DNA of 64,000 bases from Mesorhizobium loti CJ3sym (GTDB lineage: Bacteria > Pseudomonadota > Alphaproteobacteria > Rhizobiales > Rhizobiaceae), in assembly GCF_000472785.1 (NCBI RefSeq), contig NZ_AXAL01000002.1:62001-126000 (forward strand). Direction: 5' to 3'. Position 1 is the stretch's first letter; the number at the start of each line of letters is the position of its first letter. Positions 57,450 through 64,000 of the stretch are shown one piece after another. The position numbers and the translations under genes are program-made. Below the pieces are notes generated by a model that was not told the origin of the DNA, ran no database searches, and saw nothing but the letters and a program-made list of their open reading frames with translations.

Positions 57450-58475
57450 ATGAAACTGATCAAGACACTGATGGCCGCGGTCACGGCGCTGGCCGTTACA
57501 GCCTTCGTGGCGCCGACCTTCGCCGCCGACGATCCGGGCCCGGCCGCCTATGCGCAGGCGCTGAAGGGCAAGCGCGTCATGCTGGTTCCGCTGGCGATGG
57601 GCTTCGACCTCGCGCAGGGCTGGGCCCACTATCTGAAGAAGGAAGTCGACGCCTGGGGCGGTACGTTCGAGACGCGCGATCCGAATTGGGTCGTCGATGC
57701 CGGCGCGCAGGCAATCACCGACGCCATCTCGTCGGACACCAGGCCTGACGTCCTGATCATCCATGCGCCGGACCTCAATTCCTATTCCAAGCTGATGAAG
57801 AAGGCGCAGGCCGCCGGCACCTATGTCATTCTCGTCGACAATCCGGCCAACTTCCCGGCCGACGCCTTTGTCGGCAGCGACTGGGACCGGCTTGGCCAGC
57901 TTGAGGCCGAAGCGGCGATCAAGGGCTGCGGCCCGAACTCGTCGAAGAAGATCGGTCTGGTGCAGGGCGACCAGGCCAATTCGTCGAGCCTCTACCAGTA
58001 TGCCGGCATCATGAAGGTGCTGGACAAGAATCCCGATTTCAAGGTGGTGGCCAAACCCGACTCCAACTGGGACGCGACGACCTCGCGCAATGTGACGACG
58101 ACGATGCTGCAGCAGAACCCGGAAATCTGCTCGATCATCGATTTCTGGGATGGTGACGCTACCGGCGCATCCGCCGCGATCCGCGACGCCAAGCTCGATG
58201 GCAAGGTGTTTCTGGTCACCACCGGCGGCGGCGAGAAGGCGGCCGATTGCGACAAGTTGGCCGACGGCACCTACGGCGCCGTGGTGATGACCGATCTTGC
58301 CCGCCAGTCAGGCGACATGAACGCCATCATCAAGTTCCTGCTGCAGAGCGGCCAGCCAGCCGGCACCTCGCACACCTACATCTACACGCTGGAGAAGGCG
58401 ACGACGAAGGCCGATCTCAAGCCGGACAGCTGCTGGGACCTGAAAGCGCTACAGGCCGAAGCGGCGGCGAAATAG
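57450..58475 (+). CDS. Sugar ABC substrate-binding protein, RbsB type
   Basis: The 341-residue periplasmic protein has a Sec signal (LIKTLMAAVTALAVTAFVAP, cleavage after TFA) and a type 1 periplasmic-binding fold: GKRVMLVPLAMGFDLAQGWA, PDVLIIHAPDLNSYSKLMKK, VDNPANFPADAFVGSDW and IGLVQGDQANSSSLYQYAGI. Two Cys near residues 160 and 225 and a third pair later may form disulfides. It binds the imported sugar-like ligand for the RbsA/RbsC-type system. Confidence 0.9.
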   Translation: MKLIKTLMAAVTALAVTAFVAPTFAADDPGPAAYAQALKGKRVMLVPLAMGFDLAQGWAHYLKKEVDAWGGTFETRDPNWVVDAGAQAITDAISSDTRPDVLIIHAPDLNSYSKLMKKAQAAGTYVILVDNPANFPADAFVGSDWDRLGQLEAEAAIKGCGPNSSKKIGLVQGDQANSSSLYQYAGIMKVLDKNPDFKVVAKPDSNWDATTSRNVTTTMLQQNPEICSIIDFWDGDATGASAAIRDAKLDGKVFLVTTGGGEKAADCDKLADGTYGAVVMTDLARQSGDMNAIIKFLLQSGQPAGTSHTYIYTLEKATTKADLKPDSCWDLKALQAEAAAK

Positions 58476-58532
58476 GATCTGCGCGGTTGATATAAATGAG
58501 GTGGCCGGGTCATCTCTAATCGCCAAAGGTTT

Positions 58533-58660
58533 GCGCTGCCCCTCACCCTTACCCTCTCCCCGTGAAGAACGGGGAGAGGGGGACGCCGACGTTGGTGCGC
58601 TTCCCTTCTCCCCGTCACTATACGGGGAGAAGGTGCCGGCAGGCGGATGAGGGGCTGCGC
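58533..58660. repeat. Intergenic mosaic palindrome, second type
   Basis: Outer arms GCGCTGCCCCTCACCC (58533-58548) and GGATGAGGGGCTGCGC (58645-58660) enclose two hairpins: CCCTCTCCCCGT...ACGGGGAGAGGG (58552-58580) and CCTTCTCCCCGT...ACGGGGAGAAGG (58604-58633). It sits in the spacer 58476-58734 inside the ABC operon and may stabilise or split the transcript. Confidence 0.78.
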
Positions 58661-58734
58661 CGAGATCGAAATACCCCCGAAGCGATTGCCTCGGGAACAA
58701 CCCGGCCCTTTTTCTCATGGAATAGCAGCAGCCG

Positions 58735-60858
58735 ATGTCCTTTCGCGAACGCCTCCAGTCCTGGCGCTACAATCTCGTGCCCGACCATCTGGTCGGCGAG
58801 ATCCTGACCAAACGCTGGACCGACAACGCCATTCCGTTCCTGGCGCTGGTGGCGACACTGGCGACCTTCGGCTCGATCATTCCGGGCTTCTTCAAGCTGA
58901 CGGCGCTGCAGGAATCGACGCGCCAGCTTGGCGAGTTCTCGATGGTCGTCACCGGCATGACGGTGGTCATGCTGGGCGGCGGCATCGATCTCTCCGTCGG
59001 CTCGATCTTCGCGCTGTCCTGCTTCTCCGCCGTCTACGTCTTCTTCATCCTCGAACAGTCGATCTGGCTGGCGCTGGCCGCCTCGCTCGCCACCGGCCTC
59101 GTCTTCGGCGCCGTCAACGGCTACCTCGTCGGGTATCTGCGGCTGCGGGCCTTCCTCACCACGCTGGTGACCTTCATCTTCGGGCGGGCGCTGTTCGACA
59201 TCCTGGTCACCACCTATGCCGCCGACGTGCAGCTTTCCCAAGCCACGTCGGACGTGCTCGATTTCATCGGCGACAGCACATTCTGGGGGCTCTCGGTTTC
59301 GGTCTGGCTGGCGATCATCCTCGCCATCGTCACCCACATCGCACTGACACGATCGCGGCCCGGCTGGCATGTGCTGGCGGTCGGCGGCTCCAGGCGTTCG
59401 GCGCACAATGCCGGCATCCGCGTGCGCCGCACCGTGTTCATGACCTATGTCTTCTCCGGCTTCTGCGCCTCGATCGGCGGGTTCCTGATCGCTTGCCGCC
59501 TGAGCGGGGCAGGGCCGGGCACCGGCCTTAACCTCGAAATCATGGCGCTGACGGCGGCGGTGGTCGGCGGCGTCAGCCTTGGCGGCGGGCGTGGCTCGGT
59601 GATCAAGGGGCTGATGGGCGCCATCATCGTCTTGACCATGACCAACGGACTGATCCGGCTGGGCTATGGCACCGGCACCAACCAGATGGTGCTCGGCATC
59701 ATGCTGGCGGTGGCGGTGACCATCGACATCCGCTGGCTGAAGAACCGCCACAAGGTGCTGAACGAAGTCTATGTCGCGCCGGTCTATCTCAAGATGGGCG
59801 AGACGCAGTCGGCGGTGCCGGGCTCCGGCACGCCTTACGCGCTCGACAACAGGTTGTCTGCTGCCGACCATATCGGGCTCGGCGAGCTCGAAGGACCGGA
59901 AGACGTCATCCTCGACCGCGACGACCATCTCTATTGCGGCACGCGCCATGGCGAGATCGTCCGCTTCTTCGCGCCGGATTATGTGAAGTCGGAAGTGTTT
60001 GCCCACATTGGCGGTTTTCCGCTGGGGCTGGCCTTCGACAAGGCAGGCAATCTGATCAGCTGCGTCGGCGCCATGGGCCTCTATTCCGTCTCGCCCGACC
60101 GGGAAGTGAAGCGCCTGTCGGCGGAGACGTCGCGCTCCTGGACCTCAATCGTCGACGATGCGCGGCTGCGCGATCCCAATGATTGCGACATCGCGCCGGA
60201 CGGCCGCATCTATTTTACCGACTCCACCAAGCGCTACGATGCTCACGACTGGGCACTGGACTCGATCGAGAACCGCGCCACCGGACGGCTGCTGGTCTAC
60301 GACCCCCGGGACGGTTCGACCAAGACGCTGCTCGACGGCTATCGTTACACCAATGGCGTCTGCATGGCGCATGACGGCAAGTCGCTGTTCTTCGCCGAGA
60401 GCTGGGCCTGCCGCGTGCATCGCTACTGGCTGGAAGGGCCGAAGGCCGGCACCGCCGAATGCGTCATCCGCGACATGCCGGGCTATCCCGACAACATCAA
60501 CCGGGCGTCGGACGGCAATTACTGGATGGCGTGGCTCGGCATGCGCACGCCGAGCTTGGACCTGTCGCTGCGTCATCCCGACATGCGCAAGCGCATGACG
60601 CGCCGGCTGCCGCAGGACGAATGGCTGTTTCCCAACATCAACACCGGCGGCGTGGTGAAATTCACGGAGAAGGGCGGCATCGTCGAGGCGATGGGCGACC
60701 TTTCGGGCGGCGCGCATCCGATGGTCACCTCGATGCGCGAGCACAAAGGTTTTCTGTTCGTCGGCGGCATCCTCAACAACCGCATCGGCCGCTACAAGAT
60801 TGAGGGCGCTGACCCGAACTGGACCAGCCCGGCCTCCTATTGGGGAGCAAAGCCATGA
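58735..60858 (+). CDS. RbsC-type permease fused to a strictosidine-synthase/SMP-30-like propeller
   Basis: The 707-residue protein joins two modules. Residues 1-335 are a complete RbsC-type permease (GMTVVMLGGGIDLSVGSIFA, AVVGGVSLGGGRGSVIKGLM). After a linker, residues 375-707 are a six-bladed propeller of the strictosidine synthase/APMAP type: LEGPEDVILDRDDHLYCGTR, DPNDCDIAPDGRIYFTDSTK, TGRLLVYDPRDGSTKTLLDG and PGYPDNINRASDGNYWMAWL. By RbsC topology the propeller should face the cytoplasm, so it could process substrate, for example lactones, as it arrives. Confidence 0.9.
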   Translation: MSFRERLQSWRYNLVPDHLVGEILTKRWTDNAIPFLALVATLATFGSIIPGFFKLTALQESTRQLGEFSMVVTGMTVVMLGGGIDLSVGSIFALSCFSAVYVFFILEQSIWLALAASLATGLVFGAVNGYLVGYLRLRAFLTTLVTFIFGRALFDILVTTYAADVQLSQATSDVLDFIGDSTFWGLSVSVWLAIILAIVTHIALTRSRPGWHVLAVGGSRRSAHNAGIRVRRTVFMTYVFSGFCASIGGFLIACRLSGAGPGTGLNLEIMALTAAVVGGVSLGGGRGSVIKGLMGAIIVLTMTNGLIRLGYGTGTNQMVLGIMLAVAVTIDIRWLKNRHKVLNEVYVAPVYLKMGETQSAVPGSGTPYALDNRLSAADHIGLGELEGPEDVILDRDDHLYCGTRHGEIVRFFAPDYVKSEVFAHIGGFPLGLAFDKAGNLISCVGAMGLYSVSPDREVKRLSAETSRSWTSIVDDARLRDPNDCDIAPDGRIYFTDSTKRYDAHDWALDSIENRATGRLLVYDPRDGSTKTLLDGYRYTNGVCMAHDGKSLFFAESWACRVHRYWLEGPKAGTAECVIRDMPGYPDNINRASDGNYWMAWLGMRTPSLDLSLRHPDMRKRMTRRLPQDEWLFPNINTGGVVKFTEKGGIVEAMGDLSGGAHPMVTSMREHKGFLFVGGILNNRIGRYKIEGADPNWTSPASYWGAKP

Positions 60859-61904
60859 TCCTCGATCCGATCCTGGACATGTTTCGCGGCAAGGCCGTCA
60901 CCATCCCGCCGCTCGATGGCGCCTTTCGTCCGAACACGCGGCTGGATGATGCGCCGGCCTTGGTAGGGTTGACCGAGCCTGACAATTTGCTGGTTGCCGA
61001 TGGCCGGCTGCTCGCCTCCAGCGGCAACGCTGTCTATTCGATTGCTGCCGGAGCAGAGCCCAAGGTTGTCGAGACCTTTCCATCTCCGATTACCGCACTG
61101 GCGCTGTCGCCATCTGGTGAACTGACGGTGAGCATCGAAAGCGGCAAGCTCCTGATATCAGGCAAGGAGGTTTCGCTGCCGGCTGATGTCAGCTGCATCA
61201 CCGCACTTGCCTATGCCGAGGATGGCACGTTGTGGCTGGCCAATGGTTCGGCTCAGCATGCGCCGTCGCAATGGGCTGCCGATTTGATGAAAAAGGGCGC
61301 GTCCGGTTCGCTTTGGAGGCGGGACGCGGCAAGCGGCGATTTCCGGAAGGTGGCCGGCGACATCGCTTTTCCCTATGGGCTCCACCCCATAGGCGGTGAT
61401 GTGCTGGTCAGCGAGAGTTGGCGCCACCAGCTTGTCCGCTTCGATGGGGCGACGGGCAACCGTTCGACCGTGCTGACGCATCTGCCCGGCTATCCCGCTC
61501 GACTATCGCCATCCGCCGATGGTGGCGCGTGGCTGGCTCTGTTTGCGCCGCGCAACCGCCTGATCGAATTCGTGCTGCAGGAAACGCATTATCGGCGCGA
61601 CATGATCGACCAGGTGCCGCCAGCCTATTGGATCGCGCCGTCTCTGGCCTCAAGCCGCAGCTTCCTCGAGCCGTTGCAATGCGGCGGCATCCGCACCATG
61701 GGCATTCACAAGCCATGGTCGCCAAGCCGCTCCTACGGGTTGGTGGTCAAGCTGGATCAGAACATACAGCCGCAATTCAGCCTGCACAGCCGCGCCAACG
61801 GCACGCGCCACGGCATCTGCAGCGTGGCGGAAAAGGACGGCCGGTTGTTCATCGCCTCCAGGGGCGGCAACTGTGTGCTTGCCGTCGATACGGGAGGTTT
61901 CTGA
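60855..61904 (+). CDS. Stand-alone strictosidine-synthase-like propeller protein
   Basis: The 349-residue protein has no signal peptide. It resembles the fused propeller in ALAYAEDGTLWLANGSAQHA, GDIAFPYGLHPIGGDVLVSE, LVRFDGATGNRSTVLTHLPG and YPARLSPSADGGAWLALFAP, but lacks some of the metal-binding positions (N/D loops) seen there. It starts by ATGA overlap with the fusion gene, so the two are co-made. A cytoplasmic partner enzyme or scaffold for the fused domain is one reading. Confidence 0.8.
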   Translation: MILDPILDMFRGKAVTIPPLDGAFRPNTRLDDAPALVGLTEPDNLLVADGRLLASSGNAVYSIAAGAEPKVVETFPSPITALALSPSGELTVSIESGKLLISGKEVSLPADVSCITALAYAEDGTLWLANGSAQHAPSQWAADLMKKGASGSLWRRDAASGDFRKVAGDIAFPYGLHPIGGDVLVSESWRHQLVRFDGATGNRSTVLTHLPGYPARLSPSADGGAWLALFAPRNRLIEFVLQETHYRRDMIDQVPPAYWIAPSLASSRSFLEPLQCGGIRTMGIHKPWSPSRSYGLVVKLDQNIQPQFSLHSRANGTRHGICSVAEKDGRLFIASRGGNCVLAVDTGGF

Positions 61905-63400
61905 TGGAACCGATCGTCCGCCTGGAGAACGTCACCAAGAATTATCGTGGCGTGCCTGCCGTGAAAAATGTCAGCTTCGATCTGCGCAAGGGCGAGATCC
62001 ACGCGCTGCTCGGCGAGAATGGCGCGGGAAAATCGACGCTGACCAAGATCATCGCCGGCGTTGTCGATGCCACGTCCGGCAAGATGTTCCACAAGGGCCG
62101 GGAGATCGCTTACGCATCGCCGCATGCGGCACTCGAAGCCGGCATCGCCATGGTGTTCCAGGAGACCAGCCTGGTGCCGTCGATGACAGTGGCGCAGAAC
62201 CTCTATCTCGGCACGGAAAAGTTTCTGAACCGGCTGCGCGGCACTTACATCTCCGCGCAACAATTCCTGCAGTCACTGAACTTTCCGGTCGACCCCAACG
62301 CGATGGTGGCGACGCTGGGGGCGGCCAAGCGGCAGATGGTCGAGATCGCGCGCGCCGTGCACCACAATGCCGAGATCATCATCTTCGACGAGCCGACGGC
62401 GACGCTGACGCCGGAGGAAAAGCGCCACTTCTTCGCGCTGATCCGGCGGCTGAAGGCAAGCGGCGTCTCCATTGTCTTCATCAGCCATGCGCTGGAAGAG
62501 GCGCTTGCCATTGCCGACCGCATCACCATCCTGCGCGATGGCGAGCTGGTCGTCACCGACGACACGTCAGCCTTCGACCGCGACAAAATCGTCGCCGCCA
62601 TGGTTGGGCGCACACTGTCGGGTCAGATCTACCGCCAGCGCGACGAGGCCAAGCTGCGCAAGGCCGGCAAGAAGGTTCTGTCGGTGCAGGACATCTCGAT
62701 GAGCAATGTCGTGCGCAACACCTCCTTCTCGATCTTCGAGGGCCAGATCACCGGCGTATTCGGGCTGATCGGCTCCGGCCGCACCGAGACCTTCAAGATC
62801 GTGTCGGGCATCTACAAGCGCGATTTCCTGCGCGGTGGGGCGATCGAGCTGGATGACAAGCCCGTGCGCTATCTCGTGCCCAGTGAAGCAGTGGCGGACG
62901 GCATCGTCTATGTCACCGAGGACCGCAAGAGTGAGGGTATTTTCGAGACGATGGGCATCGCCGAAAACCTGTTCGGCGGGCTGTTGGCGGCAGGCCGCGA
63001 AAAGGCCTGGGTAATCAACCAGCAGGAGATGCGAACGCTCTCGGCGGAATGGACGAAGACGCTGAACATCAAGGCGATCAACGACAATGCCCGCGTCGTC
63101 GAGCTGTCCGGCGGCAACCAGCAGAAGGTGGTGATCGGCAAGGGCCTGGTGCAGCAGCCGCGCATCGTCATCTTCGACGAGCCGACGCGCGGTGTGGATG
63201 TCGGCGCCATCGCCGAGATCCACCAGATCATCAACCGACTGGCCGAGGAGGGGCTCGCCGTCGTCGTCATCTCGTCCTACCTGCCGGAGATCATGAACCT
63301 GTCGGATCGGATTCTGGTGTGCCGGCAGGGCCGCATCGTCGAGGAGTTTTCGCCGGCGGAGGCGACGGAGGAAAAGATCATGTACGCGGCGGTGCATTAG
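61904..63400 (+). CDS. Sugar ABC ATPase, RbsA type (two tandem NBDs)
   Basis: The 498-residue double ATPase has NBD1 Walker A GENGAGKST (37-45), Q-loop FQETSLVPSM and Walker B IIIFDEPTATLTP. Its NBD1 signature is LGAAKRQ (138-144) instead of LSxxQ. NBD2 has the usual degenerate Walker A (GLIGSGRTE), a canonical LSGGNQQK signature and VIFDEPTRGVDVGA. Thus one ATP site is intact and one degenerate. It starts one base into the upstream stop (TGATG) with GGAGG just before. It powers both permeases. Confidence 0.92.
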   Translation: MEPIVRLENVTKNYRGVPAVKNVSFDLRKGEIHALLGENGAGKSTLTKIIAGVVDATSGKMFHKGREIAYASPHAALEAGIAMVFQETSLVPSMTVAQNLYLGTEKFLNRLRGTYISAQQFLQSLNFPVDPNAMVATLGAAKRQMVEIARAVHHNAEIIIFDEPTATLTPEEKRHFFALIRRLKASGVSIVFISHALEEALAIADRITILRDGELVVTDDTSAFDRDKIVAAMVGRTLSGQIYRQRDEAKLRKAGKKVLSVQDISMSNVVRNTSFSIFEGQITGVFGLIGSGRTETFKIVSGIYKRDFLRGGAIELDDKPVRYLVPSEAVADGIVYVTEDRKSEGIFETMGIAENLFGGLLAAGREKAWVINQQEMRTLSAEWTKTLNIKAINDNARVVELSGGNQQKVVIGKGLVQQPRIVIFDEPTRGVDVGAIAEIHQIINRLAEEGLAVVVISSYLPEIMNLSDRILVCRQGRIVEEFSPAEATEEKIMYAAVH

Positions 63401-63519
63401 ATTCAGGTGAGGCCGGCCTGCAAATGGCGTGTTCCTGCGCTTCCGATGCTCACGTACGAAAAGTACGCTCCGCTCCGGTTCTCGGAACCCACCATTTTCG
63501 ACTCGGCCTGACCTGAATC
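63400..63519. repeat. Inverted-repeat element after the ABC operon
   Basis: GATTCAGGTGAGGCCG (63400-63415) and CGGCCTGACCTGAATC (63504-63519) are inverse with one mismatch. Inside are CGTAC-GAAAA-GTACG (63453-63467) and GGTTC-TCG-GAACC (63477-63489). It looks like a repetitive intergenic element and may act as a transcription end. The remaining spacer to 63620 shows nothing else. Confidence 0.65.
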
Positions 63520-63620
63520 TCCACGCCAGCGCTGGAAAAGTGAATCGGGCGAGTGGATTGGCCGCGATTGCTCAAGACTTGATTCAATTCACACGAAGAT
63601 CCACACGAAAGGACCAGATC

Positions 63621-64000
63621 ATGGCCACCACAAAACTCCTCAGCGATGCCGAGGTCGATGCTATCCCGGCCGTGAAGGCGGTGTTCGACGATATCCGTGC
63701 GACGCGGAAATCCGATTTCGTCAACAATTTCTGGCGCGGACTGGCCAATGATCCGGCCTCTCTGAAGCGGATCTGGGAACAGCTGAAAGTGGTGATGGTG
63801 GCGGACAGCGCTATCGATCCGCTGACCAAGGAGATGATCTACATCGCCGTGTCGACGGCCAATGGCTGCTCCTACTGCGTCCATTCGCACACGGCGGCGG
63901 CACGCGCGAAAGGTATGACTGATGCGCAGCATGGCGAGCTGGTGTCGATCATCGGGCTCGCCGGCCAGACCAACCATCTGGTGACAGCTATGCAGATCCC
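63621..64000 (+). CDS. Carboxymuconolactone decarboxylase / AhpD-like protein, cut by window edge
   Basis: The frame from the ATG at 63621, behind AAAGGA, is open for 126 codons to the edge. It reads MATTKLLSDAEVDAIPAVKA at the start, and DPLTKEMIYIAVSTANGCSY with CVHSHTAAARAKGM contains the AhpD-type C-x-x-C-x3-H motif (CSYCVHSH). Such proteins are peroxidase-like or decarboxylase-related, using the paired cysteines. A further 30 or more residues probably lie beyond the window. It may belong to the ABC operon's pathway or be independent. Confidence 0.88.
   Translation, partial: MATTKLLSDAEVDAIPAVKAVFDDIRATRKSDFVNNFWRGLANDPASLKRIWEQLKVVMVADSAIDPLTKEMIYIAVSTANGCSYCVHSHTAAARAKGMTDAQHGELVSIIGLAGQTNHLVTAMQI

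Noticed and set aside
58618..60006. 462-codon minus-strand frame opposite the permease fusion
   Set aside because: It is highly charged, low-complexity antisense of a membrane protein gene and shows no domain.

Overview
The window is GC-rich, tightly packed alphaproteobacterial DNA that reads as Rhizobiales, most likely Mesorhizobium or a close relative. The reasons are the very large number of ABC solute importers, HWE and HisKA_2 histidine kinases, DUF982, DUF3309 and DUF3606-type small proteins, EcfG-type (GGAAC-N16-CGTT) promoters, and RIME-like intergenic palindromes. No phage, insertion sequence, CRISPR array or rRNA was found. One tRNA gene (tRNA-Gln, UUG) is present.

Layout. 1-5.1 kb: the start of a TetR gene, a divergent SDR/LysR pair with two matching dyads, a DHFR-type reductase, a GNAT enzyme, and an aldo/keto reductase with a decayed duplicate of its 3' end. 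5.1-17.5 kb: an accessory and stress region with a PAS-HWE histidine kinase, many small secreted or membrane proteins, MgtC, PPOX, GFA, VOC, DoxX and TMEM175-like proteins, and several EcfG-type promoters. Two copies of a short promoter-hairpin element lie around a methyltransferase. 17.6-21.2 kb: a channel-like membrane protein, a GT39-type glycosyltransferase and MsrA. 21.4-24.7 kb: a TPP riboswitch followed by ykoF-thiX-thiZ-thiY, a thiamine-precursor uptake operon. 25-31 kb: an ICMT-like methyltransferase, two tandem glycine-rich secreted repeat proteins, DUF3309, a NimA-like PPOX protein and a second histidine kinase.

31.1-39.7 kb: a GntR-led operon joining an ADP-ribosylglycohydrolase, a PfkB kinase, a four-gene polyamine-type ABC importer and a two-subunit aconitase X. 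39.7-50.1 kb: a LacI regulator divergent from a sugar or polyol ABC operon whose two ATPases carry complementary defects; it ends with a Gfo/Idh/MocA dehydrogenase, a TIM-barrel isomerase and a DUF4432 epimerase-like protein. 50.1-54.6 kb: a fatty acid desaturase, a divergent PanB-like protein, an aromatic ammonia-lyase homologue without the MIO serine, and an ornithine cyclodeaminase family protein. 54.7-56.1 kb: a DHA2 MFS transporter. 56.4-63.4 kb: a ribose-type ABC operon in which one permease is fused to a strictosidine-synthase-like propeller, with a separate propeller gene beside it. The right edge cuts an AhpD/carboxymuconolactone decarboxylase gene.

How it fits together: the right half is a series of substrate-uptake and catabolic cassettes, most with a local regulator or operator, ABC importer and enzymes. 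The left half is rich in small proteins probably controlled by the general stress response. The points most worth checking are the asymmetric ATPase pair, the permease-propeller fusion, the MIO-less ammonia-lyase homologue, the ADP-ribosylglycohydrolase/aconitase X operon, the stress-promoter cluster and the duplicated leaderless or sRNA element. All calls come from reading the sequence; no database search was run.
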